DNA of 7,911 nt from Methanothrix sp. (GCA_028688175.1 JAQTYS010000121.1:1-7911), one strand, 5' to 3'. Counted from the first letter of the stretch, positions 1 to 6,452 are shown. Numbers and translations are program-made. Notes: generated by a model not told the origin, from the letters alone.

Positions 1-175
1 TGTCGGAAAAGAAATACTGCAGGAACATGAAAGCGCCCATGAACAGTATTATCCCCATCCGGCTGACGCCCATGGTCAGCAAGACGGCCAAAAAGCCAAG
101 GTAGAGCACAGTCAGCAAGCCCATGGTAAGGAGCATTCTTGCTTCAAGTCCCCTATCAGACTTCCATCTTCTCAT
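1..175 (-). CDS. htpX: HtpX-like membrane zinc metalloprotease, N-terminal fragment (cut by window edge)
   Basis: Reading the minus strand from ATG at 175 gives 58 residues before the window ends. They begin MRRWKSDRGLEARM and contain two hydrophobic stretches, about residues 14-36 and 40-56, separated by a short SRM turn, then FFSD. This opening (charged start with GLEARM, two closely spaced membrane helices, QYFFSD) is typical of archaeal HtpX/M48 proteases, which degrade misfolded membrane proteins with the active site facing the cytoplasm. The zinc-binding HEXXH motif would lie beyond the left edge and cannot be checked. A ribosome binding site AAGGTG (191-186) lies 10 nt ahead of the ATG and supports this start. 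The gene is divergent from the FKBP gene, another protein-folding function. The identification rests on the N-terminus only, so a different polytopic membrane protein cannot be fully excluded. Confidence 0.72.
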   Translation of the reverse strand, partial: MRRWKSDRGLEARMLLTMGLLTVLYLGFLAVLLTMGVSRMGIILFMGAFMFLQYFFSD

Positions 176-276
176 ATCTAAATTTCACCTTGTGATTCTA
201 TCTTGCATTTTCTTTCTGGCATATTCTATCTCACTTTTTAGCGGGATATTGTCGCTACTATGATTTAGACCTTCTC

Positions 277-290
277 TTTGATATATCAAA
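277..290. promoter_or_regulatory. Palindromic TATA element between htpX and FKBP gene
   Basis: TTTGATATATCAAA is a perfect 14-bp palindrome. Its core ATATATCA (281-288) is a plausible TATA box for the FKBP gene: 25 bases downstream falls at about 308-312, leaving a short leader with the ribosome binding site GAGGTGG (314-320) six bases before ATG 327. It might also serve htpX on the other strand, with a leader of about 75-80 nt, but an A/T-rich stretch nearer htpX (235-242) is an alternative. The rest of 176-326 shows nothing else I can support. Confidence 0.5.
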
Positions 291-326
291 ACGACTTTGT
301 CCTGATAGATTTAGAGGTGGATACCA

Positions 327-779
327 ATGGCTCAAGCGAAAATAGGCGATACCGTTAAGGTGCATTACAACGGCAAGCTCGATACTGGCGTTCTCTTTGA
401 TACTTCAGCCGACTCTGAACCCCTGCAGTTCGAATTAGGCTGTGGAAATCTCATCGCGGGATTTGAAGAGGCAGTGGTGGGAATGAGACCCGGCGAATCC
501 AAGACAGTACAAATCCCTCCGGAGAAAGCCTATGGCAGATACAGGGAAGATCGAGTATTCAAAATTGATAAAAAGGACCTTCCCGAAGATATTGTGCCTG
601 CAGAGGGAATGTCTCTTGAAGTATGCGCCTCCAATGGTGTAATGGTTCCCGTTCAAATTACTGAAATCGAAGGGAGCACTGTTACTCTCGATGCCAATCA
701 TCCGCTCTCCGAACAGACCTTGACCTTCGAAATAACGCTTGTGGAGATAGCGAAGAGTAAGGAAGCAACGGAAAAATAG
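327..779 (+). CDS. FKBP-type peptidyl-prolyl cis-trans isomerase, SlyD-like
   Basis: This 150-residue protein should catalyse cis-trans isomerisation of prolyl bonds and act as a cytoplasmic folding helper; it has no signal peptide. FKBP core motifs are clear: VHYNGKLDTGVLFDTS (12-27), GNLIAGFEEAVVGMRPGE (40-57) and IPPEKAYG (63-70), with the strand TLTFEITLVEI (131-141) closing the barrel. Residues about 71-120 form the inserted 'IF' chaperone domain of SlyD and archaeal short FKBPs, followed by the family signature DANHPL (122-127). The usual AG(K/R) after that signature is replaced by SEQ, a small deviation. There is no histidine-rich metal-binding tail as in bacterial SlyD; the end is a short charged tail. 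ATG 327 is supported by GAGGTGG six bases upstream. The gene is divergent from htpX and seems monocistronic, since a new TATA-like element lies before the next gene. Confidence 0.95.
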   Translation: MAQAKIGDTVKVHYNGKLDTGVLFDTSADSEPLQFELGCGNLIAGFEEAVVGMRPGESKTVQIPPEKAYGRYREDRVFKIDKKDLPEDIVPAEGMSLEVCASNGVMVPVQITEIEGSTVTLDANHPLSEQTLTFEITLVEIAKSKEATEK

Positions 780-821
780 GAAACCAAATTAAGCCTAATG
801 CATTCACGGGCAGCGTACCAC

Positions 822-832
822 ATATTTTTATA
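822..832 (+). promoter_or_regulatory. TATA-like element for the NYN gene
   Basis: ATATTTTTATA lies 43 bases after the FKBP stop. Archaeal transcription normally starts about 25 bases downstream of TATA, here roughly 852-858, giving the NYN gene a leader of about 125 nt. The T-rich run may also help terminate FKBP transcription. An A/T-rich stretch at 955-964 is too close to the start codon to be the TATA box of this gene. Confidence 0.45.
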
Positions 833-861
833 GTCGGTCATGAGATACTGGTACTCGGGTG

Positions 862-953
862 AGTGGTATTAGTACTGGACGCAAATTAGATATACCATTG
901 AATGAGTGGATATTAGCAGATAATGTCCACTGCCGTTCGGAGGGGACGGCAGT
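862..953 (+). promoter_or_regulatory. Structured 5' leader with overlapping hairpins before the NYN gene
   Basis: Three inverted repeats lie in the predicted leader. Hairpin A pairs AGTGGTAT (862-869) with ATACCATT (892-899), 8 bp including one G-U. Hairpin B pairs AGTGGATATTA (905-915) with TAATGTCCACT (921-931), 11 bp including one G-U, around a 5-nt loop GCAGA. Hairpin C pairs ACTGCCGT (929-936) with ACGGCAGT (946-953), 8 perfect bp around a 9-nt loop. B and C share bases 929-931, so both cannot form completely at once. The 5' arms of A and B are near-identical copies (GAGTGGTATTAG, 861-872; GAGTGGATATTAG, 904-916). This could be a regulatory leader, a processing site or a small RNA; I recognise no known RNA family. 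The pairings are seen in the sequence; the function is inferred. Confidence 0.45.
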
Positions 954-964
954 AATTATAAATT

Positions 965-972
965 AAGGTGGG
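965..972 (+). promoter_or_regulatory. Ribosome binding site fixing the TTG start of the NYN gene
   Basis: AAGGTGGG contains the GGTG core of the archaeal Shine-Dalgarno sequence and ends 8 bases before TTG 981. There is no in-frame ATG close upstream, and the NYN fold begins within a few residues of the TTG, so the TTG is the best start. The core GGTGGG (967-972) could also pair, with two G-U pairs, with TCCACT (926-931) in the 3' arm of the leader hairpin. Confidence 0.6.
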
Positions 973-980
973 AAACAATC

Positions 981-1514
981 TTGGCTGATCGTGCAGCAGT
1001 ATTTATCGATGGAGCTTATTTAACTAAGATTCTAGATGTTGATTTTGGCAAACCCAAGATCGACTTGGCCGGATTTTCGGATATTCTTTGTGGCGATTAT
1101 GAGCGGCTTAGAACCTACTACTATAATTGCATGCCTTACCAGAGCTGCCCTCCAACAGAGGACGAGCGTCGCAGGTTTGCTTCTATGGATAAGTTCGTCT
1201 ATACATTGAGAAAGCTTCCCAGATTTGAGGTGAAACTGGGACGTCTGGGATGTGTGGGCGGTGAGTTTATCCAAAAGAGGGTAGACATCGCATTGGCTGT
1301 CGACCTGGTGCGACTGAGTTGCGGCAGAATGATCAGGAAGGCAGTTATCGTCACTGGAGACAGCGATTTCTTGCCGGCCATTGAGGCGGCAAAGGAGGCA
1401 GGTGTGCTGGTGACGCTTTACTACTCGCAAAGCTCTATTCATGACGAGCTATTATCCGCAGTTGATGAGAGCGCAGTCATCAGCCAGGATCTCATCAGCA
1501 AGGTAACCAGGTAG
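981..1514 (+). CDS. NYN domain (PIN-like) protein, putative ribonuclease
   Basis: This 177-residue protein is almost entirely one NYN/LabA-type PIN-like domain, a fold that usually cuts RNA with Mg2+ held by a cluster of acidic residues. The motifs are RAAVFIDGAYL (4-14, with D10), a central KRVDIALAVDLVRL (99-112, with D102 and D108), and VTGDSDFLPAIEAA (124-137, with D127 and D129). All expected acidic positions are present, so it looks catalytically competent. There is no signal peptide or membrane segment, so it should be cytoplasmic. It starts at TTG, supported by AAGGTGGG upstream. It stands alone between a promoter/leader and a convergent gene, with no toxin-antitoxin partner next to it, which fits a housekeeping or regulatory RNA-acting role better than a toxin. 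The RNA target cannot be told from the sequence. Confidence 0.85.
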   Translation: MADRAAVFIDGAYLTKILDVDFGKPKIDLAGFSDILCGDYERLRTYYYNCMPYQSCPPTEDERRRFASMDKFVYTLRKLPRFEVKLGRLGCVGGEFIQKRVDIALAVDLVRLSCGRMIRKAVIVTGDSDFLPAIEAAKEAGVLVTLYYSQSSIHDELLSAVDESAVISQDLISKVTR

Positions 1515-1544
1515 TGTAATAAATATTAAATGGAAATTAAAAAT

Positions 1545-1566
1545 GCTGCAGAAGGCATACTGCAGC
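1545..1566. terminator. Hairpin between the convergent NYN and CoA-ligase genes
   Basis: GCTGCAG (1545-1551) and CTGCAGC (1560-1566) form a perfect 7-bp stem around an 8-nt loop in the 66-bp gap between the two stop codons. On the minus strand the stem is followed by ATTTTTAATTTCC, so it fits best as the end of the CoA-ligase transcript. On the plus strand the next T-rich run lies inside the end of the CoA-ligase gene, so it is less convincing for the NYN gene. Confidence 0.5.
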
Positions 1567-1580
1567 CGCCGTCCGATCTT

Positions 1581-2912
1581 TCAGCTTTTTTTCACCGCTT
1601 TCTCGTCCTTGGCGTAGACATCCCTCATATCCACGACCTTTTTTGACTTTCCGGCCGTTCTGGGAATGGAGCCCATCTCCACCAGCTCTATCTTGCTTCT
1701 CACATTGAGCACGGACTTCAGCTTATCTTCAGCCTTCTTTCTGATCTTTGCCAGGTCGGAGAGTTCGCCTGTGAAGGCCTCTTCCTTAAGCTCCACCTGA
1801 ATGCTGATCTCGTCTAGTCCATGCTTCTTTCTGTCTACAACCACCTGGAAATAGTTGCCAATCTCAGGGATGCTGACCAGTACATCCTCAATTTGGCTGG
1901 GGAAGACATTGATGCCGCGCACAATGAGCATGTCATCCGCGCGCCCCAGGAACCGGTGCAACTTTCGGCTGGTGCGCCCGCAGCTGCATTTCTCTTCCAT
2001 GATGTAGGTCACATCACCAGTATGATATCTGATGAGGGGCATGGCTTCTTTGGTGAGCGAGGTTATGACCAGCTCGCCCGGCTCGCCCGGAGCGCAGGGC
2101 TGCTCATTTTTATCCAGGATCTCGATTAGGAAGTGGTCCTCCCAGATGTGCAATCCGTTCTGCTCCTGGCACTCAAAGGCCACGCCCGGCCCCATCATCT
2201 CGGAGAGGCCATAGGAGTCATAGGCTTTGATGTGCAGCGCATCCTCCAGCTCCTTTCTTGACTCGTCCGACCAGGGCTCAGCTCCGAAGCAGCCGATGCG
2301 TAGCTTTAGCTTGTCCACCACGCCCTTGGCCTTGGCTGTCTCAGCCAGATAAAGCGCATAAGATGGAGTGCAATGCAGCACCGTCACCCCGAAGTCCATC
2401 ATGATCTCAAGCTGGCGTTCCGTATTGCCCACGCCGGAGGGAACAGCCATGGCCCCCATGCGCTCGATTCCGTAATGCACACCCAGACCGCCTGTGAAAA
2501 AGCCGTAGTTCACCGCGTTCTGGAATATATCGCCTTTCTTGACTCCGACCATCACAAAGTCTCGAGCCATGAGGTCCGACCAGTTCTCGATATCCTTGGC
2601 GGTGTATCCAACTACGGTAGGCTTGCCGGTAGTGCCGGAAGAGGCATGTACCCGCACCACCTCCTCTCGCGGAACGGCAAAAAGGCCAAAGGGATAATTG
2701 TCCCGCAAATCCTGCTTTCTGGTGGTGGGCAGCTTTGTCAGGTCCTTGAGGCTTTTGATGTCCTGGGGAGTGATGCCTGCCTGCTTGAATTTATTCTGGT
2801 AAAAGGGAACGTTCTCGTAAACCTTCTCTACAACGGTCTTGAGACGCTGCAGTTGCAGCTCTTCCAGCTCTTTTCTCTCCATGAGCTCCAATTTAGGTTG
2901 CCAGTAATTCAT
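1581..2912 (-). CDS. paaK: Phenylacetate-CoA ligase family (AMP-forming aryl-CoA ligase)
   Basis: This ANL-superfamily enzyme activates a carboxylic acid, classically phenylacetate, with ATP and CoA through an acyl-adenylate. Counting from the upstream ATG (2918), motifs are: phosphate loop HASSGTTGKPT (91-101), YGLSE (236-240), YHTGD (298-302), CSCGR (311-315, possible metal ligands), GRADDMLIVRGINVFP (325-340) and the C-terminal PRTAGKSKK (419-427) with the likely catalytic lysine. Length (443-445) is normal for PaaK. Two in-frame ATGs compete. The upstream one abuts its only SD-like element, while ATG 2912 has AAGGT (2923-2919) six bases ahead and gives the typical PaaK opening MNYWQPKLE, so I prefer 2912. 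No phenylacetate-degradation genes or indolepyruvate oxidoreductase genes are next to it. In methanogens such enzymes are thought to salvage aryl acids; the real substrate is unknown. Confidence 0.9.
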   Translation of the reverse strand: MNYWQPKLELMERKELEELQLQRLKTVVEKVYENVPFYQNKFKQAGITPQDIKSLKDLTKLPTTRKQDLRDNYPFGLFAVPREEVVRVHASSGTTGKPTVVGYTAKDIENWSDLMARDFVMVGVKKGDIFQNAVNYGFFTGGLGVHYGIERMGAMAVPSGVGNTERQLEIMMDFGVTVLHCTPSYALYLAETAKAKGVVDKLKLRIGCFGAEPWSDESRKELEDALHIKAYDSYGLSEMMGPGVAFECQEQNGLHIWEDHFLIEILDKNEQPCAPGEPGELVITSLTKEAMPLIRYHTGDVTYIMEEKCSCGRTSRKLHRFLGRADDMLIVRGINVFPSQIEDVLVSIPEIGNYFQVVVDRKKHGLDEISIQVELKEEAFTGELSDLAKIRKKAEDKLKSVLNVRSKIELVEMGSIPRTAGKSKKVVDMRDVYAKDEKAVKKS

Positions 2913-2979
2913 TTCCATACCTTGGTGAAATTTGATTTGTTCTATCTATGCTATGCCTTGCCATGAGAGAAAACGTCAG

Positions 2980-2990
2980 GGTATATCAAT
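2980..2990 (-). promoter_or_regulatory. TATA-like element for the CoA-ligase gene
   Basis: On the minus strand ATTGATATAC lies about 70 bases ahead of the start, predicting a transcript start near 2955-2960 and a leader of about 45 nt. It lies downstream of the two oligo-T runs that follow the S-layer gene, which suggests the CoA-ligase gene is transcribed separately from the S-layer gene although both are on the minus strand. Confidence 0.4.
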
Positions 2991-3004
2991 AATTCCCATG
3001 CAGC

Positions 3005-3012
3005 AAAAAAAA
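3005..3012 (-). terminator. Second oligo-T run (T8) after the S-layer gene
   Basis: A8 on the plus strand is T8 on the minus strand, about 80 bases beyond the S-layer stop codon. Oligo-T runs alone can terminate archaeal transcription, so this may be a back-up to the T7 run closer to the gene. Confidence 0.4.
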
Positions 3013-3065
3013 TGGATGAGGATTATCGGCAAGTGTAGACGAGAAAAAGAAATGCAGGAATTCAT

Positions 3066-3072
3066 AAAAAAA
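3066..3072 (-). terminator. Oligo-T terminator (T7) of the S-layer gene
   Basis: On the minus strand a T7 run begins 21 bases after the TAA stop codon (3096-3094). No strong hairpin precedes it, which is usual for intrinsic termination in archaea. Two successive T runs are reasonable for a highly expressed surface-layer gene. Confidence 0.5.
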
Positions 3073-3093
3073 GAATGCCAAGAGCGACTCTGC

Positions 3094-6000
3094 TTATCGC
3101 CCCTGCATCATCTTCTTAACCTGCCTTTGCAGACCATCCAGCTCTCCTGTCGAGTAGAGATAATAACCGGCTCCGATGGCTATGAGCAGCACCAGTATCA
3201 GGGCAATGATCCAGTTTTTGCTCTCTGCCTTCTCCACATTTACCGTCTTGCTCTGCTCATCCAGGCTGATTCTGGTCAATCCCGGATCAACGGGCTTGTA
3301 GCTGAAGCTGACGGTAGTGTTTTCGCCGCCTTTGACGGTCGCATTCTTGGAGTCCACAACCGTCTCGTTGGCCTTGATCTCCAGAAGGCGTGTGTCTTCA
3401 TTACTGCCAACGTTCTCTACAATTGCTGAGATCTTGATCTCGCTGCCTGCGTTGGCCTTATCCGGCACCGTCAGATTGACAATCCTTAGAGACGAGGCTA
3501 TCTTGATCATCTTGGTAGCGGAATTGAAGCCTTCTTTTTCTGCCTTCAAAGTATGCTCGCCCATGACAATGGCAGAATAGGTCATCGTTCCCTGGGCGCC
3601 GGTGCTGCCGATGCTCCCTTCATCCAGGAACAGGGATGCAGCATCCACAGGCGTCTGGTTGATGCCCTCGACAACCGTTATCAGGAAGTTCTCTCCTTTG
3701 ATTACCTCTGCCGGCGCATTGATGGTGAGCTGGTTGGCAAGTGTTGCATTGGCCTTCTCGAATGCTGATGCTTTGGCGGCCTCCGATGCCGTCCTTACCA
3801 CCAAATCAGCTTTGGCCTCATTGTATCCTGTCTTCTTGGCAACAATTGGGTAGGTTCCGACTGATGTCGGTGTGTAGGTGAAAGAACCCGTAGCATCAGC
3901 AGTTCCGAGGCTGCTGCCGTTAATCAAGAACTGCACTCCGGAGATGGCGGAGGTGCCTGATTTAACGCTGATGATTACCGGCGTGTTCACGATTCCCGCG
4001 GGAACGCTAAGTGTCATATCGCTCCCTTCTCCCGGCTTGATGGCAATAGGCGCCATCAGTCTATCACTGCTGTCGGCGATCCTGAACTTCAGGTTTTCCA
4101 TAATCTCAATGGTCTTGTCCCTGCCCAGGCTGATTGAGCCGTCATTTTTCATGGTGATGCCGTCATCGCCCAGCGTCTCCACCTTCATCCTGCCGTGTAT
4201 TTCACCCTCTTCCACAGACTCCGGGCTATCGGACACCTGGAAGATGCCGTCTACAGTTGCCAGATCCGACTCTGTGCTCCTAAAGACGCTCTCGACATGT
4301 ACGATGATTATCGGCACATCCTTCTCAGAGCCTATGTCTACCTTGTACATGTAATTGGAGGCTTTGTCTCCCGGACTGGATGAAGGCGTTACCACCTTGC
4401 TGTCCACCTCTTCGCCGTCTCTGGCCAGAGCAAGATAGACCTTGTTTCCATTGAGGTCCACCTGCTTGATGCGCAGTTCATATCCCTCTTCCAGAGATAG
4501 AACCGAACCGCTGGCTATGGTCCGGCTGTTGTCGTCATCAGTCAAGACCTTTCTAAGCTGCCCTTCATTGATGGCGCTGACCTCGTCTGTGAACTTGGTT
4601 TCGTTATTAAATCCTGCGAAGTATTTGTCGGCCATAAATCCGACGACATCATACTTGCCCCAGGAAGCAAATTCGAATTCAACCGGTGCCGGGCTTGTGG
4701 AATAGAGCAGATCACCCTCTTCGATCTTGCTACCGCCTGTTATCTTGGCGGTAAGCTCCTCAGTTCCCACATCATCATCTATATCGTAGTAGAAGCCCTC
4801 GAAGTTGTAAACCGTCCAGGTAAACTCTTTGACTTCGGACGGATTTATCACTGTGCCCCTCACTTCTTGAGGCCCTGACCTCTCGACTATCGGTGCGAAG
4901 CGCAGTTCATCAGAATCTGCCACTATAAATTTAACATCACCAAAAATCTCAGCAGTGCCTCCCTTTCTCAGAGAGATGGTGTTATCGTTATCCATCTCAA
5001 GGCCTGTATCAGAGAGACTGTTCACCTGCATCTTGCCGTATTCATCGCCGCTTTCAACTGAATTGTATGTATCGGATATCTGGAAGATGCCGTCAACAGT
5101 GACAAGGTCGGATTCGGTGCTGGCAAAGACATTGGAGATATGGGCCATGATGATCGGCTGGTCCTCTCCGGAGATCTCTACTTTATACAAATAAGTGGCG
5201 CTCTTCAAGCTGCTATCAGGAGAGACGACCTTGCTGTCTATCTCCTCTCCATCCTTGGCCAGACCGAGATATACTTTATTCCCGTCGATGTCGATCTGCT
5301 TGATTCTCAGCTCATATCCCTCTTCCAATGTGAGGACCGATCCGGTGGTGATGGTGCTCTCATCATCGCTATCAACCAGCACCCGACGGAGCTGGCCGTC
5401 ATTGATCAGGCTAACATCATTGTCGAAGATCTCACCGTCTCCCTGCAGATATCCGGCAAAGTACTTCTCAGCCATAAAGCCGATGACCTGATATTCTCCC
5501 CACTCGCTAAACTCGAAATCCATTTTCTCAGAAGTTGTGCTGTATACCAGATTTCCCGAATCAATGGACCGGTCGTTGCCCTGCAGATCGACGGTAAGCC
5601 TCTCTGTGCCGACGTTATTCTTCATGTCATAGAAGAAGCCAGAGAAGCTTCTATAATCCCAGGTGTACTTATCTGAGCTGATCCCTTCCCTCCAGATGCG
5701 ATCTGCCGGCTCACTAGTTTCTTCAGTTTCTTCAACTGCCGGCGCAGCCTCCTCTTGAGTGGCATTTTCCGATTTATTCTCAGAAACGTTATTGGACACA
5801 ATTTCCGTTTCGGTCTGAGATGTATTTTGTGAGTCGGAAATGCTAGTCGCTGTCGCATCCGCCGAGACTGTCGTTCCCAAAGCTACCTCCTCAGGTGGAG
5901 CAATAGTCGTCTCCGCTGCAACCTCTGCGGTTTGATCCGCTGCGGCTATGTCATTTGTTATCGCGGAAGGTTCTGCGATTGGCTCCGCGGATGGTTCCGC

Positions 6001-6393
6001 TGGTGGTTCTACGGATGCTTCTGTCTGGATCATATCCGGCGTTACCGTTGCATCCTGGGCAGGCTCCTGGCTCGCGGTTTCTTGATTTGCATTGCTCTCT
6101 GTGGCAAAAGAAGCTGTGTTTGCAGCCTCTTCTGGAGCTGCTGTGGTTTCAGATTTTGTAGCCTGGCCGGAAGATGACAGCGGCTTAAGTCCAGTATTGC
6201 GCTTGGCCAGCTTTTCTGCCGATATCGTCTCTCCCTGCGTGCTCTTGGAAAGCAAGCTCTGGCTTATGATTGGGGCAGCCCCATCCGCTGCATTATTGTC
6301 CTCAGAAGGGGTTTGCGCCAATACATTAATTGGCAGAGCCGCAGCTAATAATATGAGAAGCAGACAGACTCCACCGACCCTGACATGATCCAA
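3094..6393 (-). CDS. S-layer protein with two S-layer domains, Ig-like stalk and membrane anchor
   Basis: This 1099-residue protein is a probable cell-envelope surface-layer subunit. In order: signal peptide 1-26 (hydrophobic core 8-20, likely cut after VLA); low-complexity acidic linker about 27-230 rich in A/T/S/E/P, with EPxA repeats at 128-144 and clustered N-glycosylation sequons at 190, 202, 206 and 210; S-layer domain 1 about 232-505; S-layer domain 2 about 513-788; two related Ig-like domains about 796-866 and 889-965; a CARDB-like domain about 969-1053; a transmembrane helix 1061-1080; and a short basic cytoplasmic tail. Seven or more further sequons occur in the C-terminal half. The two S-layer domains match the duplicated domain of Methanosarcinales S-layer proteins, but the linker and Ig-like stalk are extra. 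It starts at TTG, supported by a near-complete ribosome binding site. Whether it is the main lattice protein or a minor relative is not known. Confidence 0.93.
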   Translation of the reverse strand: MDHVRVGGVCLLLILLAAALPINVLAQTPSEDNNAADGAAPIISQSLLSKSTQGETISAEKLAKRNTGLKPLSSSGQATKSETTAAPEEAANTASFATESNANQETASQEPAQDATVTPDMIQTEASVEPPAEPSAEPIAEPSAITNDIAAADQTAEVAAETTIAPPEEVALGTTVSADATATSISDSQNTSQTETEIVSNNVSENKSENATQEEAAPAVEETEETSEPADRIWREGISSDKYTWDYRSFSGFFYDMKNNVGTERLTVDLQGNDRSIDSGNLVYSTTSEKMDFEFSEWGEYQVIGFMAEKYFAGYLQGDGEIFDNDVSLINDGQLRRVLVDSDDESTITTGSVLTLEEGYELRIKQIDIDGNKVYLGLAKDGEEIDSKVVSPDSSLKSATYLYKVEISGEDQPIIMAHISNVFASTESDLVTVDGIFQISDTYNSVESGDEYGKMQVNSLSDTGLEMDNDNTISLRKGGTAEIFGDVKFIVADSDELRFAPIVERSGPQEVRGTVINPSEVKEFTWTVYNFEGFYYDIDDDVGTEELTAKITGGSKIEEGDLLYSTSPAPVEFEFASWGKYDVVGFMADKYFAGFNNETKFTDEVSAINEGQLRKVLTDDDNSRTIASGSVLSLEEGYELRIKQVDLNGNKVYLALARDGEEVDSKVVTPSSSPGDKASNYMYKVDIGSEKDVPIIIVHVESVFRSTESDLATVDGIFQVSDSPESVEEGEIHGRMKVETLGDDGITMKNDGSISLGRDKTIEIMENLKFRIADSSDRLMAPIAIKPGEGSDMTLSVPAGIVNTPVIISVKSGTSAISGVQFLINGSSLGTADATGSFTYTPTSVGTYPIVAKKTGYNEAKADLVVRTASEAAKASAFEKANATLANQLTINAPAEVIKGENFLITVVEGINQTPVDAASLFLDEGSIGSTGAQGTMTYSAIVMGEHTLKAEKEGFNSATKMIKIASSLRIVNLTVPDKANAGSEIKISAIVENVGSNEDTRLLEIKANETVVDSKNATVKGGENTTVSFSYKPVDPGLTRISLDEQSKTVNVEKAESKNWIIALILVLLIAIGAGYYLYSTGELDGLQRQVKKMMQGR
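4030..5700 (-). repeat. Duplicated S-layer domain (two copies in one gene)
   Basis: Copy 1 is encoded by about 5700-4879 and copy 2 by about 4857-4030. Each has the same order of landmarks: F(F/Y)YD...VGTE, (Y/V)V.GFMA(E/D)KYFAGF/Y, GQLR(R/K)VL, LEEGYELRIKQ, STESDL.TVDGIFQ(I/V)SD and a final APIxx. Over the ungapped block residues 335-395 versus 613-673 I count 44 identical positions of 61. The duplication is a family trait: both copies form the lattice tile. Confidence 0.88.
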
Positions 6394-6395
6394 TA

Positions 6396-6405
6396 GATCT
6401 CCTCC
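6396..6405 (-). promoter_or_regulatory. Strong ribosome binding site fixing the TTG start of the S-layer gene
   Basis: On the minus strand GGAGGAGATC differs at one base from the full archaeal Shine-Dalgarno sequence GGAGGTGATC. Its GGAGG ends 7 bases before TTG 6393. The nearby upstream ATG is out of frame, and the next in-frame Met is at residue 120, after the signal peptide, so TTG must be the start. Confidence 0.8.
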
Positions 6406-6452
6406 AATACATAATTGCTATAAGCTATCTACTCGTGCAAGGATGCAGTTTT

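Noticed and set aside
929..953. Possible tRNA-like arm (GCCGTTCGGAGGGG...ACGGC)
   Set aside because: The stem-loop superficially resembles a T-arm, but the loop is 9 nt, the conserved T-loop sequence is absent, and no acceptor or anticodon arms are found around it.
954..964. A/T-rich ATTATAAATTA as the TATA box of the NYN gene
   Set aside because: Initiation would fall at or after the TTG start, removing the clear ribosome binding site from the mRNA.
1032..1442. 136-codon open frame on the minus strand over the NYN gene
   Set aside because: It is antisense to a well-supported NYN domain with all catalytic residues; no ribosome binding site or protein family is evident.
2373..2966. 197-codon open frame on the plus strand over the CoA-ligase gene
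   Set aside because: It is a shadow of the intact CoA-ligase gene; the translation is His/Leu-rich without domain features and it runs into the promoter region of that gene.
5140..5676. 178-codon open frame on the plus strand inside the S-layer gene
   Set aside because: It is antisense to a strongly supported S-layer gene, its translation has no recognisable domain, and it has no convincing start signal. Several similar plus-strand frames within 3094-6393 are rejected for the same reason.
6418..6427. GCTATAAGCT as a nearer TATA box for the S-layer gene
   Set aside because: Initiation 25 bases downstream would fall inside or next to the ribosome binding site (6396-6405), leaving no usable leader; the palindrome at 6453-6464 fits better.
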